64,000 nt of DNA from Fibrobacter sp. UWB16 (GTDB lineage: Bacteria > Fibrobacterota > Fibrobacteria > Fibrobacterales > Fibrobacteraceae): positions 1,240,001 to 1,304,000 of the forward strand of contig NZ_OCMS01000001.1 of assembly GCF_900215325.1 (NCBI RefSeq), in the 5' to 3' direction. How positions within the stretch are numbered: the stretch's first letter is position 1; every line of letters starts with the position of its first letter. This document shows, one piece after another, positions 27,120-36,154 of this stretch. The notes under the pieces were generated by a model. That model did no database searches, was not told the origin of the DNA, and saw only the letters and a list, made by a program, of their open reading frames with translations. The position numbers and the translations under genes are program-made.

Positions 27120-27231
27120 TTCAGCTCCAAAATAACGAAAAACGGTAAATTACACGCAAGAATATACAATTTAGTGGCTGTAGAAACATGCTTTTCACAT
27201 TCAGAAAAAACAAAATTTTCCAAAAAGCCCC

Positions 27232-27480
27232 TTTTTTACGTGAATTTCTAATCAAATTCATCTTTTTTCACGTAATTTCACAATGTTATATGTAATATAT
27301 TCTGTATTTTCCCAAAGATTCCATTCTTTAGGAATGGCCATTTAGTCCCAAACAAGTATTCGCGCACTCAAAAAGCAGAAAAAAAAGACTCACGAGCAGA
27401 CATTTTTAAGCACATTCATTTATGTTGTCGTTAATTTTACGTGAAAAAATCACAAGCAAAACTCATTTTCACGTAAAAAA
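27232..27480. repeat. Paired inverted repeats TTTTACGTGAAA/TTTCACGTAAAA
   Basis: This 400-bp gap between the VWA gene start and azlD is AT-rich and shows no gene. It holds two pairs of inverted half-sites: TTACGTGAA (27236-27244) with TTCACGTAA (27267-27275), and TTTTACGTGAAAA (27435-27447) with its perfect complement TTTTCACGTAAAA (27466-27478). In both pairs the centres are 31 bp apart. The outermost arms are also inverted copies of each other, so the whole 249-bp block could be a small MITE-like element or a double operator. Confidence 0.6.
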
Positions 27481-27517
27481 CGGCAAAATTTTAGAATTTG
27501 CCTTTCAAATCCAAATT

Positions 27518-27838
27518 CTACAAGAGCATGAGCCCGTCGACGCCGAGCACGGTAAGGCAAGAGACCGCAGCAACAGTCACAAGGCCACCACCGAGGAGCG
27601 ATGCGACCACAGCGGCAAGGAGCGCGCAGGCGCCCGTCAAACGGCTATCTGTTGCAAAGAAGATGGCAGGCACTGTCATCGCGCTGAGCACCGTGTACGG
27701 CACGTAAGCGAGGAACGAGCTCCAGAACACGCTTTTGAGCTTCTTGCGCAGCAAAATGAACGGCACCGCACGCAAGAATAGCGTCACGCCAGCCATCACG
27801 AGCAAGTAAATCAGGTAAGTCTGCATGTCGATCTTCAT
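27518..27838 (-). CDS. azlD: AzlD-family branched-chain amino acid transport protein
   Basis: A 106-residue membrane protein with four hydrophobic segments, the size and layout of AzlD, the small partner of AzlC in export of branched-chain amino acids. Visible are LLVMAGVTLFLRAVPFILLRKKLKSVFWSSFLAYVPYTVLSAMTVPAIFF, which matches the family. Its ATG overlaps the azlC stop by 4 bp (ATGA), so translation is coupled. No AzlB-type regulator is next to it. Confidence 0.88.
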   Translation of the reverse strand: MKIDMQTYLIYLLVMAGVTLFLRAVPFILLRKKLKSVFWSSFLAYVPYTVLSAMTVPAIFFATDSRLTGACALLAAVVASLLGGGLVTVAAVSCLTVLGVDGLMLL

Positions 27839-28545
27839 TTGGCCTCCTCGTCATCTGCATTGACGTTTTGCATCGGGAAGAGCCACGCCGCAACAAAGGA
27901 TGCTACAAGCGCGCAAATGATAATCGCAAAACCGACAGACACGCCGCTCAGCGGCGGGAAGAACTTAAATGCGCAACTGAGCGCTACAGCAATAACGACG
28001 GCAAAAACCGTCGGGCCATGCACCTTCATCTGCGGCACGACAATCGCCACAAACATGCCATAAAGCGCAACGCCAAGGGCGTTCGTCACCATCGCCGGGA
28101 GAATTTCACCACAAATGGCACCAACCATCGTTCCAAGCGACCAGCCAATGTAAGGGAGCGTCGAAAGTCCAAGGAAATATATCGGCGTCACGCGCTTCTG
28201 CGACATCGCCACTGCAAAAATTTCATCCGTAATGCCAGTCGCGAGCAAAAGGCGCTTCACCGTACCAAAGTCCGGCGAAACCTTCTGGGAAAGTGAAATT
28301 GCCATCAGCGAATAGCGGAGGTTGATAAAGAACGTCGCAAGCGCCATCTCGATAAACGTGCCGGCGGCATCAGCCATGATCTGAAGCCCGGCAAACTGAC
28401 CTGCCGAGGTCAAGTTCGTCATGGATATAAGCGTCACAAGCGGCCACGAAAAAATTTTCGAGCCAGCGATACCAAACGAGAACGAGACCGCAAAGTAGCC
28501 AAGTCCAATCGGGGAACCGTCTTTTAAGCCCTTCAAATAACTCAT
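27835..28545 (-). CDS. azlC: AzlC-family branched-chain amino acid exporter subunit
   Basis: A 236-residue membrane protein of the AzlC/YgaZ family. It starts SYLKGLKDGSPIGLGYFAVSFSFGIAG and has the family feature FFINLRYSLMAISLSQK and a conserved TDEIFAVA segment, with about seven to eight membrane helices. With AzlD it forms an inner-membrane exporter, known for azaleucine or valine/methionine efflux. The pair forms a two-gene operon with a 4-bp overlap. Substrate specificity cannot be deduced here. Confidence 0.9.
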   Translation of the reverse strand: MSYLKGLKDGSPIGLGYFAVSFSFGIAGSKIFSWPLVTLISMTNLTSAGQFAGLQIMADAAGTFIEMALATFFINLRYSLMAISLSQKVSPDFGTVKRLLLATGITDEIFAVAMSQKRVTPIYFLGLSTLPYIGWSLGTMVGAICGEILPAMVTNALGVALYGMFVAIVVPQMKVHGPTVFAVVIAVALSCAFKFFPPLSGVSVGFAIIICALVASFVAAWLFPMQNVNADDEEAK

Positions 28546-28657
28546 GGGCGCAAAGATAGCATTTTTAAGAGACTTTTGGGGGATTTATGCAAATATTTAA
28601 ATACATGCAATTTCTGTAGGTAGTTGGATTACGGGCAACCTGCAGAACTTAGGGAAT

Positions 28658-28687
28658 AAAAAAAGCCCGCAGCACTAAGCCACGGGT
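28658..28687 (-). terminator. Terminator of the 28711 gene
   Basis: On the minus strand ACCCG-tg-GC, loop, GC-tg-CGGGC is followed by TTTTTTT. It lies about 25 bp after the stop of the small secreted protein. Confidence 0.65.
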
Positions 28688-28710
28688 CAAACAAGCTTGA
28701 ATGTCAACAA

Positions 28711-29154
28711 CTAGTTTTCGTTGTTGCGGATTTCAATCTGTTCACGGTCCATCGTGTGCTGAAGGTATTCCTTGAAGTCACGGTCGATGTTCACACCGTC
28801 GAAGTCGATGTCGTCGTTTTCCAACACGAACACGGCGCTCGGGTTATCAAGCCAGCCCACGATGTCCACGTCTTCCAACTTCATGGACTTGTCGCCAGCC
28901 TTCTGGGCAACGTATTCAATCTTGGACTTCGGAACCCAGCCCTGACCGCAGCTGCCCTTCACGAGGACTTCGGTATCGCCTTCCTTCAAGACTGTCAGTT
29001 CGTCGTTAAAGCCAGCCGTGCAGACAACGGAGCCACCATCTTTTTCTTTGGTGAGTTCCACATCGCCAAGCTTGGACTTAACCTTCTTGGCTGCGAAGGA
29101 AGAAGCAACCAGCAAAGCGAAGGCGACAAACATAATTTTTTTCATCATTTTCAT
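28711..29154 (-). CDS. Small secreted protein of unknown function, SH3-like
   Basis: A 147-residue protein with a clear signal peptide (MKMMKKIMFVAFALLVASSFAAKK). The mature part starts with short beta strands around two cysteines (SVVCTAGFNDELTVLKEGDTEVLVKGSCGQGWVPKSKI), a pattern that resembles a bacterial SH3-like barrel with one disulfide. The second half is acidic (DNPSAVFVLENDDIDFDGVNIDRDFKEYL). I do not recognise a named family. It has its own terminator and is divergent from mltG across about 100 bp of AT-rich promoter sequence. Confidence 0.65.
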   Translation of the reverse strand: MKMMKKIMFVAFALLVASSFAAKKVKSKLGDVELTKEKDGGSVVCTAGFNDELTVLKEGDTEVLVKGSCGQGWVPKSKIEYVAQKAGDKSMKLEDVDIVGWLDNPSAVFVLENDDIDFDGVNIDRDFKEYLQHTMDREQIEIRNNEN

Positions 29155-29250
29155 AGCGAATCCTCAAAACAAGGGAAATATTCAACAATGCAATACGAAT
29201 ATACCTTTTATTTTGCCAATCCGTTGCATTTTCTTTTAAATTTTTACGCA

Positions 29251-30264
29251 ATGAAGAAGATTTTTTCAATTACCGCCATTATCCTCGTTTTAACCGCTGT
29301 TTTTGCGTATTTCCACGTAAATCAACGGTTGAGCGCCGTTTCACTCAACGAAAAAACCGTCATTTTGGAGATTCCAAAGGGCAGTTCCCCCACAAAAGTT
29401 TTACAAATTTTACACGAAAAAGGGGTCTGGACAGACGACCTGGCGTTCAATTTATGGTGCAAATTGAACAAACCGGCCCTCAAGGCCGGCTGGTACGAGG
29501 TTCCTGCCCACCAGACGCTCGACGAGCTGACTGAACTCTTCGAAAGTGGCAAAAGTGCAGTCCGCAAGGTGACCATCCCCGAAGGTCGAGCCTCCTGGGA
29601 AATCCCCGCCTACCTTAAAAAGAGCTTCCCGGACCTCGACACGGCCCGTTGGAACAAACTAGTCCAGGACCCGAAGTTCGCCCATTCACTCGGCATCGAA
29701 GGGAACTCCCTTGAAGGCTACCTGTTGCCAGATACGTACCCATTCGCCATCAACTCCGACGAAGAATCCATACTGCGACAGATGGTCGCCGCCAACTTTA
29801 AGGTCCGCGACGAGATGAAACAGCGCAAAGGATCCAAGTGGGAAACGCTTGGCAACTGGCACCGCGTGTTGACACTTGCAAGCGTGGTCGAAGAAGAAAC
29901 GGGCATTCCGGACGAACGTCCGCTCATTGCAGGCGTGTTCCACAACCGCCTCCGCATCGGCATGCCGCTCGGGGCAGACCCGACAGTGCGGTTCATCTTC
30001 AAGAACTTGACAGGCCCGATCTACAAAAGCCAGTTGAATAGCGACAGCCCCTACAACACCCGAAAGTTCCCGGGACTCATGCCGGGCCCGATTTCAAATC
30101 CGGGTCGCAAGGCCATCGAAGCAACGCTCTTCCCCGACAAGACCGAGGCACTTTACTTTGTTGCAAAGGACGACGGTTCGCACACGCACTTCTTCAGTAC
30201 GAACCTCGCCGATCACAACAAGTATAAGGATGTCGCCGCCAAGAACCGCGGGGAGAAGAAATAA
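29251..30264 (+). CDS. mltG: Endolytic murein transglycosylase MltG
   Basis: A 337-residue protein starting at the ATG at 29251 (MKKIFSITAIILVLTAVFAYF); the frame is open further upstream, but that part is the shadow of the divergent gene. It has one N-terminal membrane anchor, a LysM-like region (VILEIPKGSSPTKVLQIL), and the YceG/MltG catalytic domain: EGYLLPDTYPF, LASVVEEETGIPDERPLIAGVFHNRL with the catalytic Glu, GMPLGADPTVRF, SPYNTRKFPGLMPGPISNPG and FVAKDDGSHTHFFS. It cuts nascent glycan strands at the inner membrane and sets their length. Confidence 0.93.
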   Translation: MKKIFSITAIILVLTAVFAYFHVNQRLSAVSLNEKTVILEIPKGSSPTKVLQILHEKGVWTDDLAFNLWCKLNKPALKAGWYEVPAHQTLDELTELFESGKSAVRKVTIPEGRASWEIPAYLKKSFPDLDTARWNKLVQDPKFAHSLGIEGNSLEGYLLPDTYPFAINSDEESILRQMVAANFKVRDEMKQRKGSKWETLGNWHRVLTLASVVEEETGIPDERPLIAGVFHNRLRIGMPLGADPTVRFIFKNLTGPIYKSQLNSDSPYNTRKFPGLMPGPISNPGRKAIEATLFPDKTEALYFVAKDDGSHTHFFSTNLADHNKYKDVAAKNRGEKK

Positions 30265-30271
30265 GTTTAAC

Positions 30272-30458
30272 CTCAAGAATTGACTGGATGGGGCAAGCCC
30301 CAACTCCTTGGCTCGGTCATGCCCATGCAAGCATGGTCGCGACATTGACGCTTCGCGTCTTGCTAAACGGCTCAGCCATATTTGTGCAAGCACAACTGCA
30401 TTCGCCTTGGGGCATACTCGCCTTTTGAGTTGTCTTCGCTGCGCTCAGGATGACGTCT
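30272..30458. repeat. Cluster of short palindromes at a convergent gene junction
   Basis: Between mltG and the patatin gene the sequence is a chain of small palindromes: GGGGCAAGCCCC, CCATGCAAGCATGG, GACGCTTCGCGTC, TTGTGCAAGCACAA, ending in a TCAGGATGACG unit. Several share the centre GCAAGC, also seen at 25977-25988 (GGGGCAAGCCCC) and in complement near 52922. No gene is seen here. Confidence 0.6.
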
Positions 30459-30461
30459 ACA

Positions 30462-32717
30462 TTAAAACAGATTGTAGTCGCCGATACGGATAAAGTACCT
30501 ATAGTCCTTAAAGCGTTTTAAATCGCCGAAGGTTTCCGTATCGACAACGCGGTTAAGCCCGGCATAAACCGTGAAAGAGCGATACTTATAGCGGAGTGCC
30601 GGTTCAAAGACAAACTTATTTGGTTTCAGCTTTGCAGTCGCCTTGTCTTCGAAATCATGGACATAGGCAAACGAGAGCCAGGCTCCAAAGCCATAACGCT
30701 GGACACCGCCGTTCATGCGCAACATCGCATAGCCATGCGTGGCAAGTTCCGGATCCAGATAATCTTCGGACCACGGTGTAGCCGCCACATGCAAACGATA
30801 GCGGTCTTCCATCACGGCATTTTCAAAAGTCGTGGGGAACTTGAAATGCCCATCACGATAAGCGTCAAAACCCACTGCCGCCCCAAAAGTCACTGAAGAG
30901 TTACGAGTCGGAGCGCAGGAAATCTTTCCATCAAAAGCGTAAATGCCGTGTATCGGCCCTCTCTGATGGAAGCCATAGCCAATCAAGTTCATGCCAACAT
31001 AGGCGTTAGCCGAATAGCCATTAGACGCAAACCAAGGATTGTCATCACCCTTCAACAGAGAATACCGAATACTTTGCGTTGCCGGATTCGTTTCGTACTT
31101 GCTGACATATTTGAATAAATCTTCCTCTTCGTAGTACTGGTCACTAGGGAATGGAGGCATTTTAAAATCGCGGCTGCCAAAAAGGAACTTGACCTCGACA
31201 GACTGCATGTCATCCAACGCATATCTTGCCGACAAGAAGAGGTCATTGCGCTTTTCATACACAATCCGATTTTCGTCCAGGATGTAATCCTTTTCGAACG
31301 ATTTTAAATATTGCAGCTTCATCAAGTCATAGCCAAAGCAGAACTTCCATCGGCGGCTAATCAGGTTAGAAATTTCAAGGCGCGGGCGGAATCCGTAAGA
31401 CGCAGTACCATAAAAGCCCGCAAGTTTCAGATTTATTTCCATCTGATTTACGTAATTAAACGTCAATTCACCATAGGCGTTGGCGCCGTTTACATTAGAG
31501 CCAAAACCACCGGCCGCCACATCAAGCGTCGGATGAACGCCCACATCAATCAATAGCCCGCCATCCGGCTGCATATTGAACGAGACCGTATCGTATGGGA
31601 CCTTGGAGGCGATGGCATAAGCAAAATTTCTCGGAGCATCAAAACCCGTATCTTGAGGATTCCAGTAAGAAAGGACAGACGAATGGAGTTCCGATGACAG
31701 ACTGTCAAAAACCGGATTAAACGCAAACCAGGCTTCGGACTTTTGCTTTTCGGTGTATTCCCTACGCCCATCGACGACCGGGATAATATCGCGCAAACGA
31801 TGCTCCACCGCCGAGAACCCCGCCTGAATCATAGACTTTCGGGAAGTATCGCGGATGGAATGCGGCCTGATGAAAATGCCCTGAGCATTCAATTTCGACA
31901 AGGCGTTTTTCTTGAGCATCTGCATCTCGGGATTTCCATCAAGTTCATAACGGACGGGATCGGAGATCGCAATCAGCGAAGTCTCTTGCTGATTTTTAGA
32001 TGATGGCACAGCCAAATACGGGCAAAGTTCCCCGGACTTACCGTTCCCCGCAAGCGGAAGCGATGCGACAATATCGGCATAAGACGGATTTTCAATCACG
32101 CTATCGCAAGTGAGAAGCGTAAAAGGGATACGAAAAGAACCGCGTTGGCGATAAAGAGATTCCTCAAAGCGGAGCCGCGAAAGCGAACGTTCAATGGAGG
32201 AGGTATCAGGGACAAGCGCATGCATGCTGCGATAGACATTCCCTGCCGTATCGGCATAAAACGAGAATCTTTGGCGAAGCGACGGGATTCCATCAACGGA
32301 AACAGGCAGGCCAAATGCATCGTGCTCTGTCTTTGCATTAATAGAATTCACCCCTAAATAATCTGCAACATGCGGGTCTAGCATCAGGCGCTGGATATCG
32401 TCAATCGAGACACCTAGCGACCACAAAGCCCCCATCCAGGCGCCCCACGATGTGGCGACAATGGAATCGACAGGAATCTTGTATTCTTCCAAAGCGTACA
32501 GGACACCCAAATGATACCACGGAGAATGTTCGCCACCGCCAAGGTAAAGCACCGATTTTGCTTTTTTAGCCTGTAACGAATCAGGCACCAGCTGCATAGC
32601 ACTCAAAAGCGTTTCATCAGCGGAATGTGCCGCCTCTACAGGCGCCACATAAACAGAGGCAATAGCCGCCGTCAAAAGGAGCGTTTTTTTAAGCCAGCCG
32701 TGCGGGATTGGAAACAT
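30462..32717 (-). CDS. Patatin-like phospholipase fused to an outer-membrane beta-barrel
   Basis: A 751-residue protein with a signal peptide (LKKTLLLTAAIASVYVAPVEAA). The patatin domain covers about residues 50-400: the oxyanion loop YLGGGEHSPWYHLGVLYAL, the nucleophile elbow IVATSWGAWMGALWSLG (Ser in TSWG), and DGGLLIDVG with the catalytic Asp. The first glycine of GxSxG is replaced by Ala, which is tolerated in some members. From about 400 the sequence alternates polar and aromatic residues and ends in YFIRIGDYNLF, as expected for a beta-barrel with a C-terminal Phe. This is the PlpD/type Vd-like plan. It overlaps the upstream PilT-like gene by 29 bp. Confidence 0.82.
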   Translation of the reverse strand: MFPIPHGWLKKTLLLTAAIASVYVAPVEAAHSADETLLSAMQLVPDSLQAKKAKSVLYLGGGEHSPWYHLGVLYALEEYKIPVDSIVATSWGAWMGALWSLGVSIDDIQRLMLDPHVADYLGVNSINAKTEHDAFGLPVSVDGIPSLRQRFSFYADTAGNVYRSMHALVPDTSSIERSLSRLRFEESLYRQRGSFRIPFTLLTCDSVIENPSYADIVASLPLAGNGKSGELCPYLAVPSSKNQQETSLIAISDPVRYELDGNPEMQMLKKNALSKLNAQGIFIRPHSIRDTSRKSMIQAGFSAVEHRLRDIIPVVDGRREYTEKQKSEAWFAFNPVFDSLSSELHSSVLSYWNPQDTGFDAPRNFAYAIASKVPYDTVSFNMQPDGGLLIDVGVHPTLDVAAGGFGSNVNGANAYGELTFNYVNQMEINLKLAGFYGTASYGFRPRLEISNLISRRWKFCFGYDLMKLQYLKSFEKDYILDENRIVYEKRNDLFLSARYALDDMQSVEVKFLFGSRDFKMPPFPSDQYYEEEDLFKYVSKYETNPATQSIRYSLLKGDDNPWFASNGYSANAYVGMNLIGYGFHQRGPIHGIYAFDGKISCAPTRNSSVTFGAAVGFDAYRDGHFKFPTTFENAVMEDRYRLHVAATPWSEDYLDPELATHGYAMLRMNGGVQRYGFGAWLSFAYVHDFEDKATAKLKPNKFVFEPALRYKYRSFTVYAGLNRVVDTETFGDLKRFKDYRYFIRIGDYNLF

Positions 32718-33696
32718 ACCGACCTGCCTCTGCAGCAGTCACATAATTCGAGCGAACAAGTTCGGCCAAGCAATCATCCATCAAGAGCATGCCTTCGGAT
32801 GCGGAGGACGCCATCACGGATGGGAGTTTGAATTGTTCGCCATTGCGAATGTGAGCTGCCACGTTTTGCGTGTTAAAAAGGATTTCCCAGGCCGAAACTG
32901 CGCCACCGCCTTCAGCTGCGGAAGGCAAAAGCCTTTGCACAACGACAGCCTTGAGTGCGGCCGCAAGCATCGTACGGACAAGGTCGCGATTTTCGGGAGT
33001 AGCTGCAGAAAGGAGAGCATCGACAACGCCAACGGCGTTACCCGCAGTCACGTTCATGACCACTAGAGCGCCCGATTCTGCGGCTCGCAAAATGGAAATC
33101 AATGACAAGCCGTCAAAATCGCCAAGCCAGAAAAGATCTGTTCCGCTGCGAAGGCCTTGTTCCAGCTTTTCTGAGGTCGAACCAACCGTATTCACAAGCT
33201 TTAAGCTTTCGCCCGTTTTCACAGGCAGTTCATGACTTTCGTCCAAATCGCAGAACCGCAAAATGCCAGAACTGCACAAAGCCGAAACATAAGACGTCGC
33301 CGAGACCGTTTTTCCAGAGCACGCTGGCCCTGCAAAAATCACGAGACCGGAACTAAGACCAAGCAGGCTATCGAGAGCCGCAGGCGCGCCAAGCGCTGTA
33401 AATTCCGGGCATTCGGCCATGAGCGGGCGGAAAATTGCCGCATTGCCAAGCGCTTCGCGGAAGTACTTTACGCGCCACTTGGAGTTCACCCAAGGCCCAC
33501 CGACAAACGTTCCCGATTCGCCATCGAGAGCGCCCAAAAATTCAAGCAAAGAACCAAACGGGAGTGCAGAAGATTCAGGGACCGCACAGACGCGACCCGC
33601 AAAGCGGACCGCCGAAGGAGCGCCCTCAGTCACAATCAATTCGCTTGCCCCGATGTTCAAGGCGTATTCCAAAAGAGATTCAATTTCTGATGCCAT
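32689..33696 (-). CDS. PilT-like ATPase, divergent
   Basis: A 335-residue protein; the ATG at 33696 (MASEIESLLEYALNIGASELIVTEG) is 11 bp after the stop of the previous gene and gives the usual PilT start. Walker A is intact (GPACSGKTVSATS, about residue 121). The Walker B/Asp box that reads VGEMRD in PilT is here FWLGDFDGLSLISILRAAESG, and the His-box (TLHTNSA) is VMNVTAGNAVG, so ATP hydrolysis may be impaired. The C-terminal AAALKAVVVQRLLPSAAEGGGAVSAWEILFNT matches PilT. It belongs to an operon with a second PilT-like protein, an ABC transporter and a patatin-barrel gene, with no pilus genes nearby. A non-pilus role is possible. Confidence 0.78.
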   Translation of the reverse strand: MASEIESLLEYALNIGASELIVTEGAPSAVRFAGRVCAVPESSALPFGSLLEFLGALDGESGTFVGGPWVNSKWRVKYFREALGNAAIFRPLMAECPEFTALGAPAALDSLLGLSSGLVIFAGPACSGKTVSATSYVSALCSSGILRFCDLDESHELPVKTGESLKLVNTVGSTSEKLEQGLRSGTDLFWLGDFDGLSLISILRAAESGALVVMNVTAGNAVGVVDALLSAATPENRDLVRTMLAAALKAVVVQRLLPSAAEGGGAVSAWEILFNTQNVAAHIRNGEQFKLPSVMASSASEGMLLMDDCLAELVRSNYVTAAEAGRYVSNPARLA

Positions 33697-33707
33697 GATG
33701 AACCTCG

Positions 33708-35354
33708 CTAAACCTTGCGGTAAGACGCAAAACGGCGGCTGTCGTTTGCACGTTTCCAGGCTTCGTTGCCTTCGATGTAACCGGATTCTACGCACATCTG
33801 CAAAGAATCGTCGAGCGTAATGCCTTGGTCTTTCTGGTTGCTAATCGCAGAGAGGATCTGCGACACATCGCATTTGCGGATCATGCCCGCAATCGTCGAC
33901 GTGACTTTCATCGCTTCGGTGGCAAGCACAAGTCCCTGGTTTTGCACTGCAGGAATCAAGTGCTGCACGATAACGCCCTTGAGTTGTTCAGCAAGTGAGC
34001 ATGCAAAGGCGCTGCGGTTCTCGCTCGGCACAGACATGAGGAGGCGCGAAAGAAGCGCGTTGATATTGTTACCGCTCGCGACAGCAAATACGAGAGCGCC
34101 CGCGTTCGAAGCCTGCATGAGCAGAGAAAGTTCTTCCATCGTTTCGAGATGGTCAAAGAGAATCACGTCGGCGCCGGTGCGAATGGCAAGTTCGATGCCA
34201 GCGGCACCGGAGCGCACATGCAAGCCCACTTCACGTTGGGCGATGGAACCGTTCGGATTCTGGAGCAAGCGTTCAATCGGCTTTTCGACCGTCTGGATGA
34301 ACACCTGGCGATTCGCAGCAATGCATTCGGCAAAGGCGGTCATCGTCGTGGAGCGGCCGCTCGACGACGGGCCCGCAATGAGCACAAGCCCGCTATTGAG
34401 CGTCGCAAACTGCATGCTGAATTCGGGCAAGTAAAGATTCTCGAGCGCCACCGATTCCATCGGAATGATGCGGATGGAAATGCTCGGCGTGACGTCGTTC
34501 CACGTCACGGAAATGCGGGCACGACCAACACCGGGGAGGGCAAAAGTCTTACTGAAATTGCGACCGATTACAATCTTGTAGCCGTCCGCAAAACCTTCGG
34601 CAGCTTCGGCCAGGCGGTCCATCAAATGCGTTTTTTCGAGCACCTTTTCGGATGCGATAAAGAGCTTGCCGGACTGGCGCATGGTTATCTGGCGGTCGGC
34701 GTAGAGATAAACGTCCGTGACGTTAAACTTGCGAGCGTAAGCGATGATTTTTGCAAGCGGCGTAATCGGATGCAAGACATCGGGAGCTTCGACAGCTTCG
34801 CCTTCGCCGGTTGCAACGGCGAACTGCGACGGAAGTTCTTCGGTCGCAGTTTCTTCGGCGGGCGTTTCGCTTTCGACCGGAACTTGCACGCTCGCCATGC
34901 TCGTAGTTTCGAGACCTTCGACTTTTTCGATAACGACCGTCGAAGATGAGGCTTCGCCGTAAAGGCTGCTGTTGCCTTCAATTTTTATGGCAGGTTCTTC
35001 CGCCGGCTGCGGAGCAGGCGCGGCAGAAACTGCTGGAGCAGGCTGCACAGGGGGTGCAGAATGCGCCGGAGACGAAGGTTGCGCTGGCGTTGATGCGGAA
35101 TGCGCGGGAGCTGCGGCAGACGCAGGTGCCGCGGGCTTTTCTGCAGGTTTTGCAGCGGGCTTCGCGTTTTTCGCTTCGAGGTTCTTCACAAACGCGAGAA
35201 CCTTATCGTACATGGACTGTTTCAAGATTCCCGCACGAACAAGAACCTGACCGATATCCATCGAGTCGGAGATTTCGCCCCAGTGGGCCTTGACCTGGTC
35301 CTCGGACACAACCTTGTTGTGCACAAGGACCTTTGCCATGTACTGATTTCTCAT
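33708..35354 (-). CDS. PilT/GspE-like ATPase with Ala/Pro linker and Lys-to-Arg Walker A
   Basis: A 548-residue protein. An N-terminal domain (about 1-60: VLVHNKVVSEDQVKAHWGEI, GQVLVRAGILKQSMYDKVLAFV) resembles the GspE/PilB N-domain. It is followed by an Ala/Pro-rich linker (about 65-125) and a PilT-like domain from about 190. Walker A at about 326 reads GPSSSGRSTTM, with Arg where the catalytic Lys should be, and the Walker B region reads GADVILFDHLETMEEL. ATP turnover is therefore doubtful. The ATG overlaps the permease stop by 4 bp, and the ribosome site GGAGGG lies inside the permease codons, indicating coupling. Confidence 0.78.
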   Translation of the reverse strand: MRNQYMAKVLVHNKVVSEDQVKAHWGEISDSMDIGQVLVRAGILKQSMYDKVLAFVKNLEAKNAKPAAKPAEKPAAPASAAAPAHSASTPAQPSSPAHSAPPVQPAPAVSAAPAPQPAEEPAIKIEGNSSLYGEASSSTVVIEKVEGLETTSMASVQVPVESETPAEETATEELPSQFAVATGEGEAVEAPDVLHPITPLAKIIAYARKFNVTDVYLYADRQITMRQSGKLFIASEKVLEKTHLMDRLAEAAEGFADGYKIVIGRNFSKTFALPGVGRARISVTWNDVTPSISIRIIPMESVALENLYLPEFSMQFATLNSGLVLIAGPSSSGRSTTMTAFAECIAANRQVFIQTVEKPIERLLQNPNGSIAQREVGLHVRSGAAGIELAIRTGADVILFDHLETMEELSLLMQASNAGALVFAVASGNNINALLSRLLMSVPSENRSAFACSLAEQLKGVIVQHLIPAVQNQGLVLATEAMKVTSTIAGMIRKCDVSQILSAISNQKDQGITLDDSLQMCVESGYIEGNEAWKRANDSRRFASYRKV

Positions 35355-36154
35355 AGGAAATCCCTCCGGCTAAACCACCAACTTGCGATGGCTAAGAACA
35401 CGCCGATGTAACCGAGTGCATAAACGCTGTTCCAGAACACATACATGTCCGGGAGCGCAACCCCATGCACCACATAGTTCGTCACGTTAAAACGATAAAG
35501 TCCTGGGAATACGGCGTGAATCACGACCGCCGCCTTTTCAAGAATTGCAGAAGATGCTCCCTGCAGTTCGCCCATGCGGCTTGCAAACTTGACCTGTTCC
35601 ATAAGCTGGTCGCTCAAGTGGCCCGCAAAATAAACGCCAAGCGTAAAGAGCGCCGAGAGCACCGTGCTACTGAAACTGCTGAACAGGAGTGCAACCGCAA
35701 TCACAACCGCCATCTCACAGAAGATGAGGTAGATTGCCGTCAAGAGGCTAAGCGTCGGGCTAGAATTTGTAACCCACAGAATCGCATAATAGATTCCCGT
35801 GAGGAGCACGAGATGCACTGCGACAACCGCCAAAAGCCCAAAGTACTTGCCCACGATAAACGCTGCACGGCTAATGGGTTTTGACAAAAGCGTGAGCACC
35901 GTACGGCGCTGGATTTCCTTTTGCACAAGGCTAATGCCCACGAAGATGGAAATCAAAAGGCCCGAAAGGCTCATCACCGAAAGCGTCGTGGACTTGATGA
36001 CATAAGCGCGATCAAACACCGACCACTCGCCAAGCACAATGCTAAAAAGCGTAAGTGCAATCGCCAAAAAGCCAATGTTATAAAGAATCTTGTCGCGAAT
36101 GGATTCGCGGAACGTATTGAGGGCAATAATGCCGATATGCTTAAGCGTCTGCAC
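35351..36154 (-). CDS. ABC-2 type transporter permease
   Basis: A 267-residue membrane protein with six hydrophobic segments. I favour the GTG at 36154, nine bases after GGAGG, over a TTG two codons upstream. The sequence LNTFRESIRDKILYNIGFLAIALTL and the KEIQRRTVLTLLSKPISRAAFIVGKYFGLL block are typical of ABC-2 permeases of the gliding/NosY type. It works with the ATPase encoded directly upstream, whose stop lies inside its start region (14-bp overlap). Substrate is unknown; the downstream partners are two PilT-like proteins and a patatin-barrel protein. Confidence 0.87.
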   Translation of the reverse strand: MQTLKHIGIIALNTFRESIRDKILYNIGFLAIALTLFSIVLGEWSVFDRAYVIKSTTLSVMSLSGLLISIFVGISLVQKEIQRRTVLTLLSKPISRAAFIVGKYFGLLAVVAVHLVLLTGIYYAILWVTNSSPTLSLLTAIYLIFCEMAVVIAVALLFSSFSSTVLSALFTLGVYFAGHLSDQLMEQVKFASRMGELQGASSAILEKAAVVIHAVFPGLYRFNVTNYVVHGVALPDMYVFWNSVYALGYIGVFLAIASWWFSRRDFL

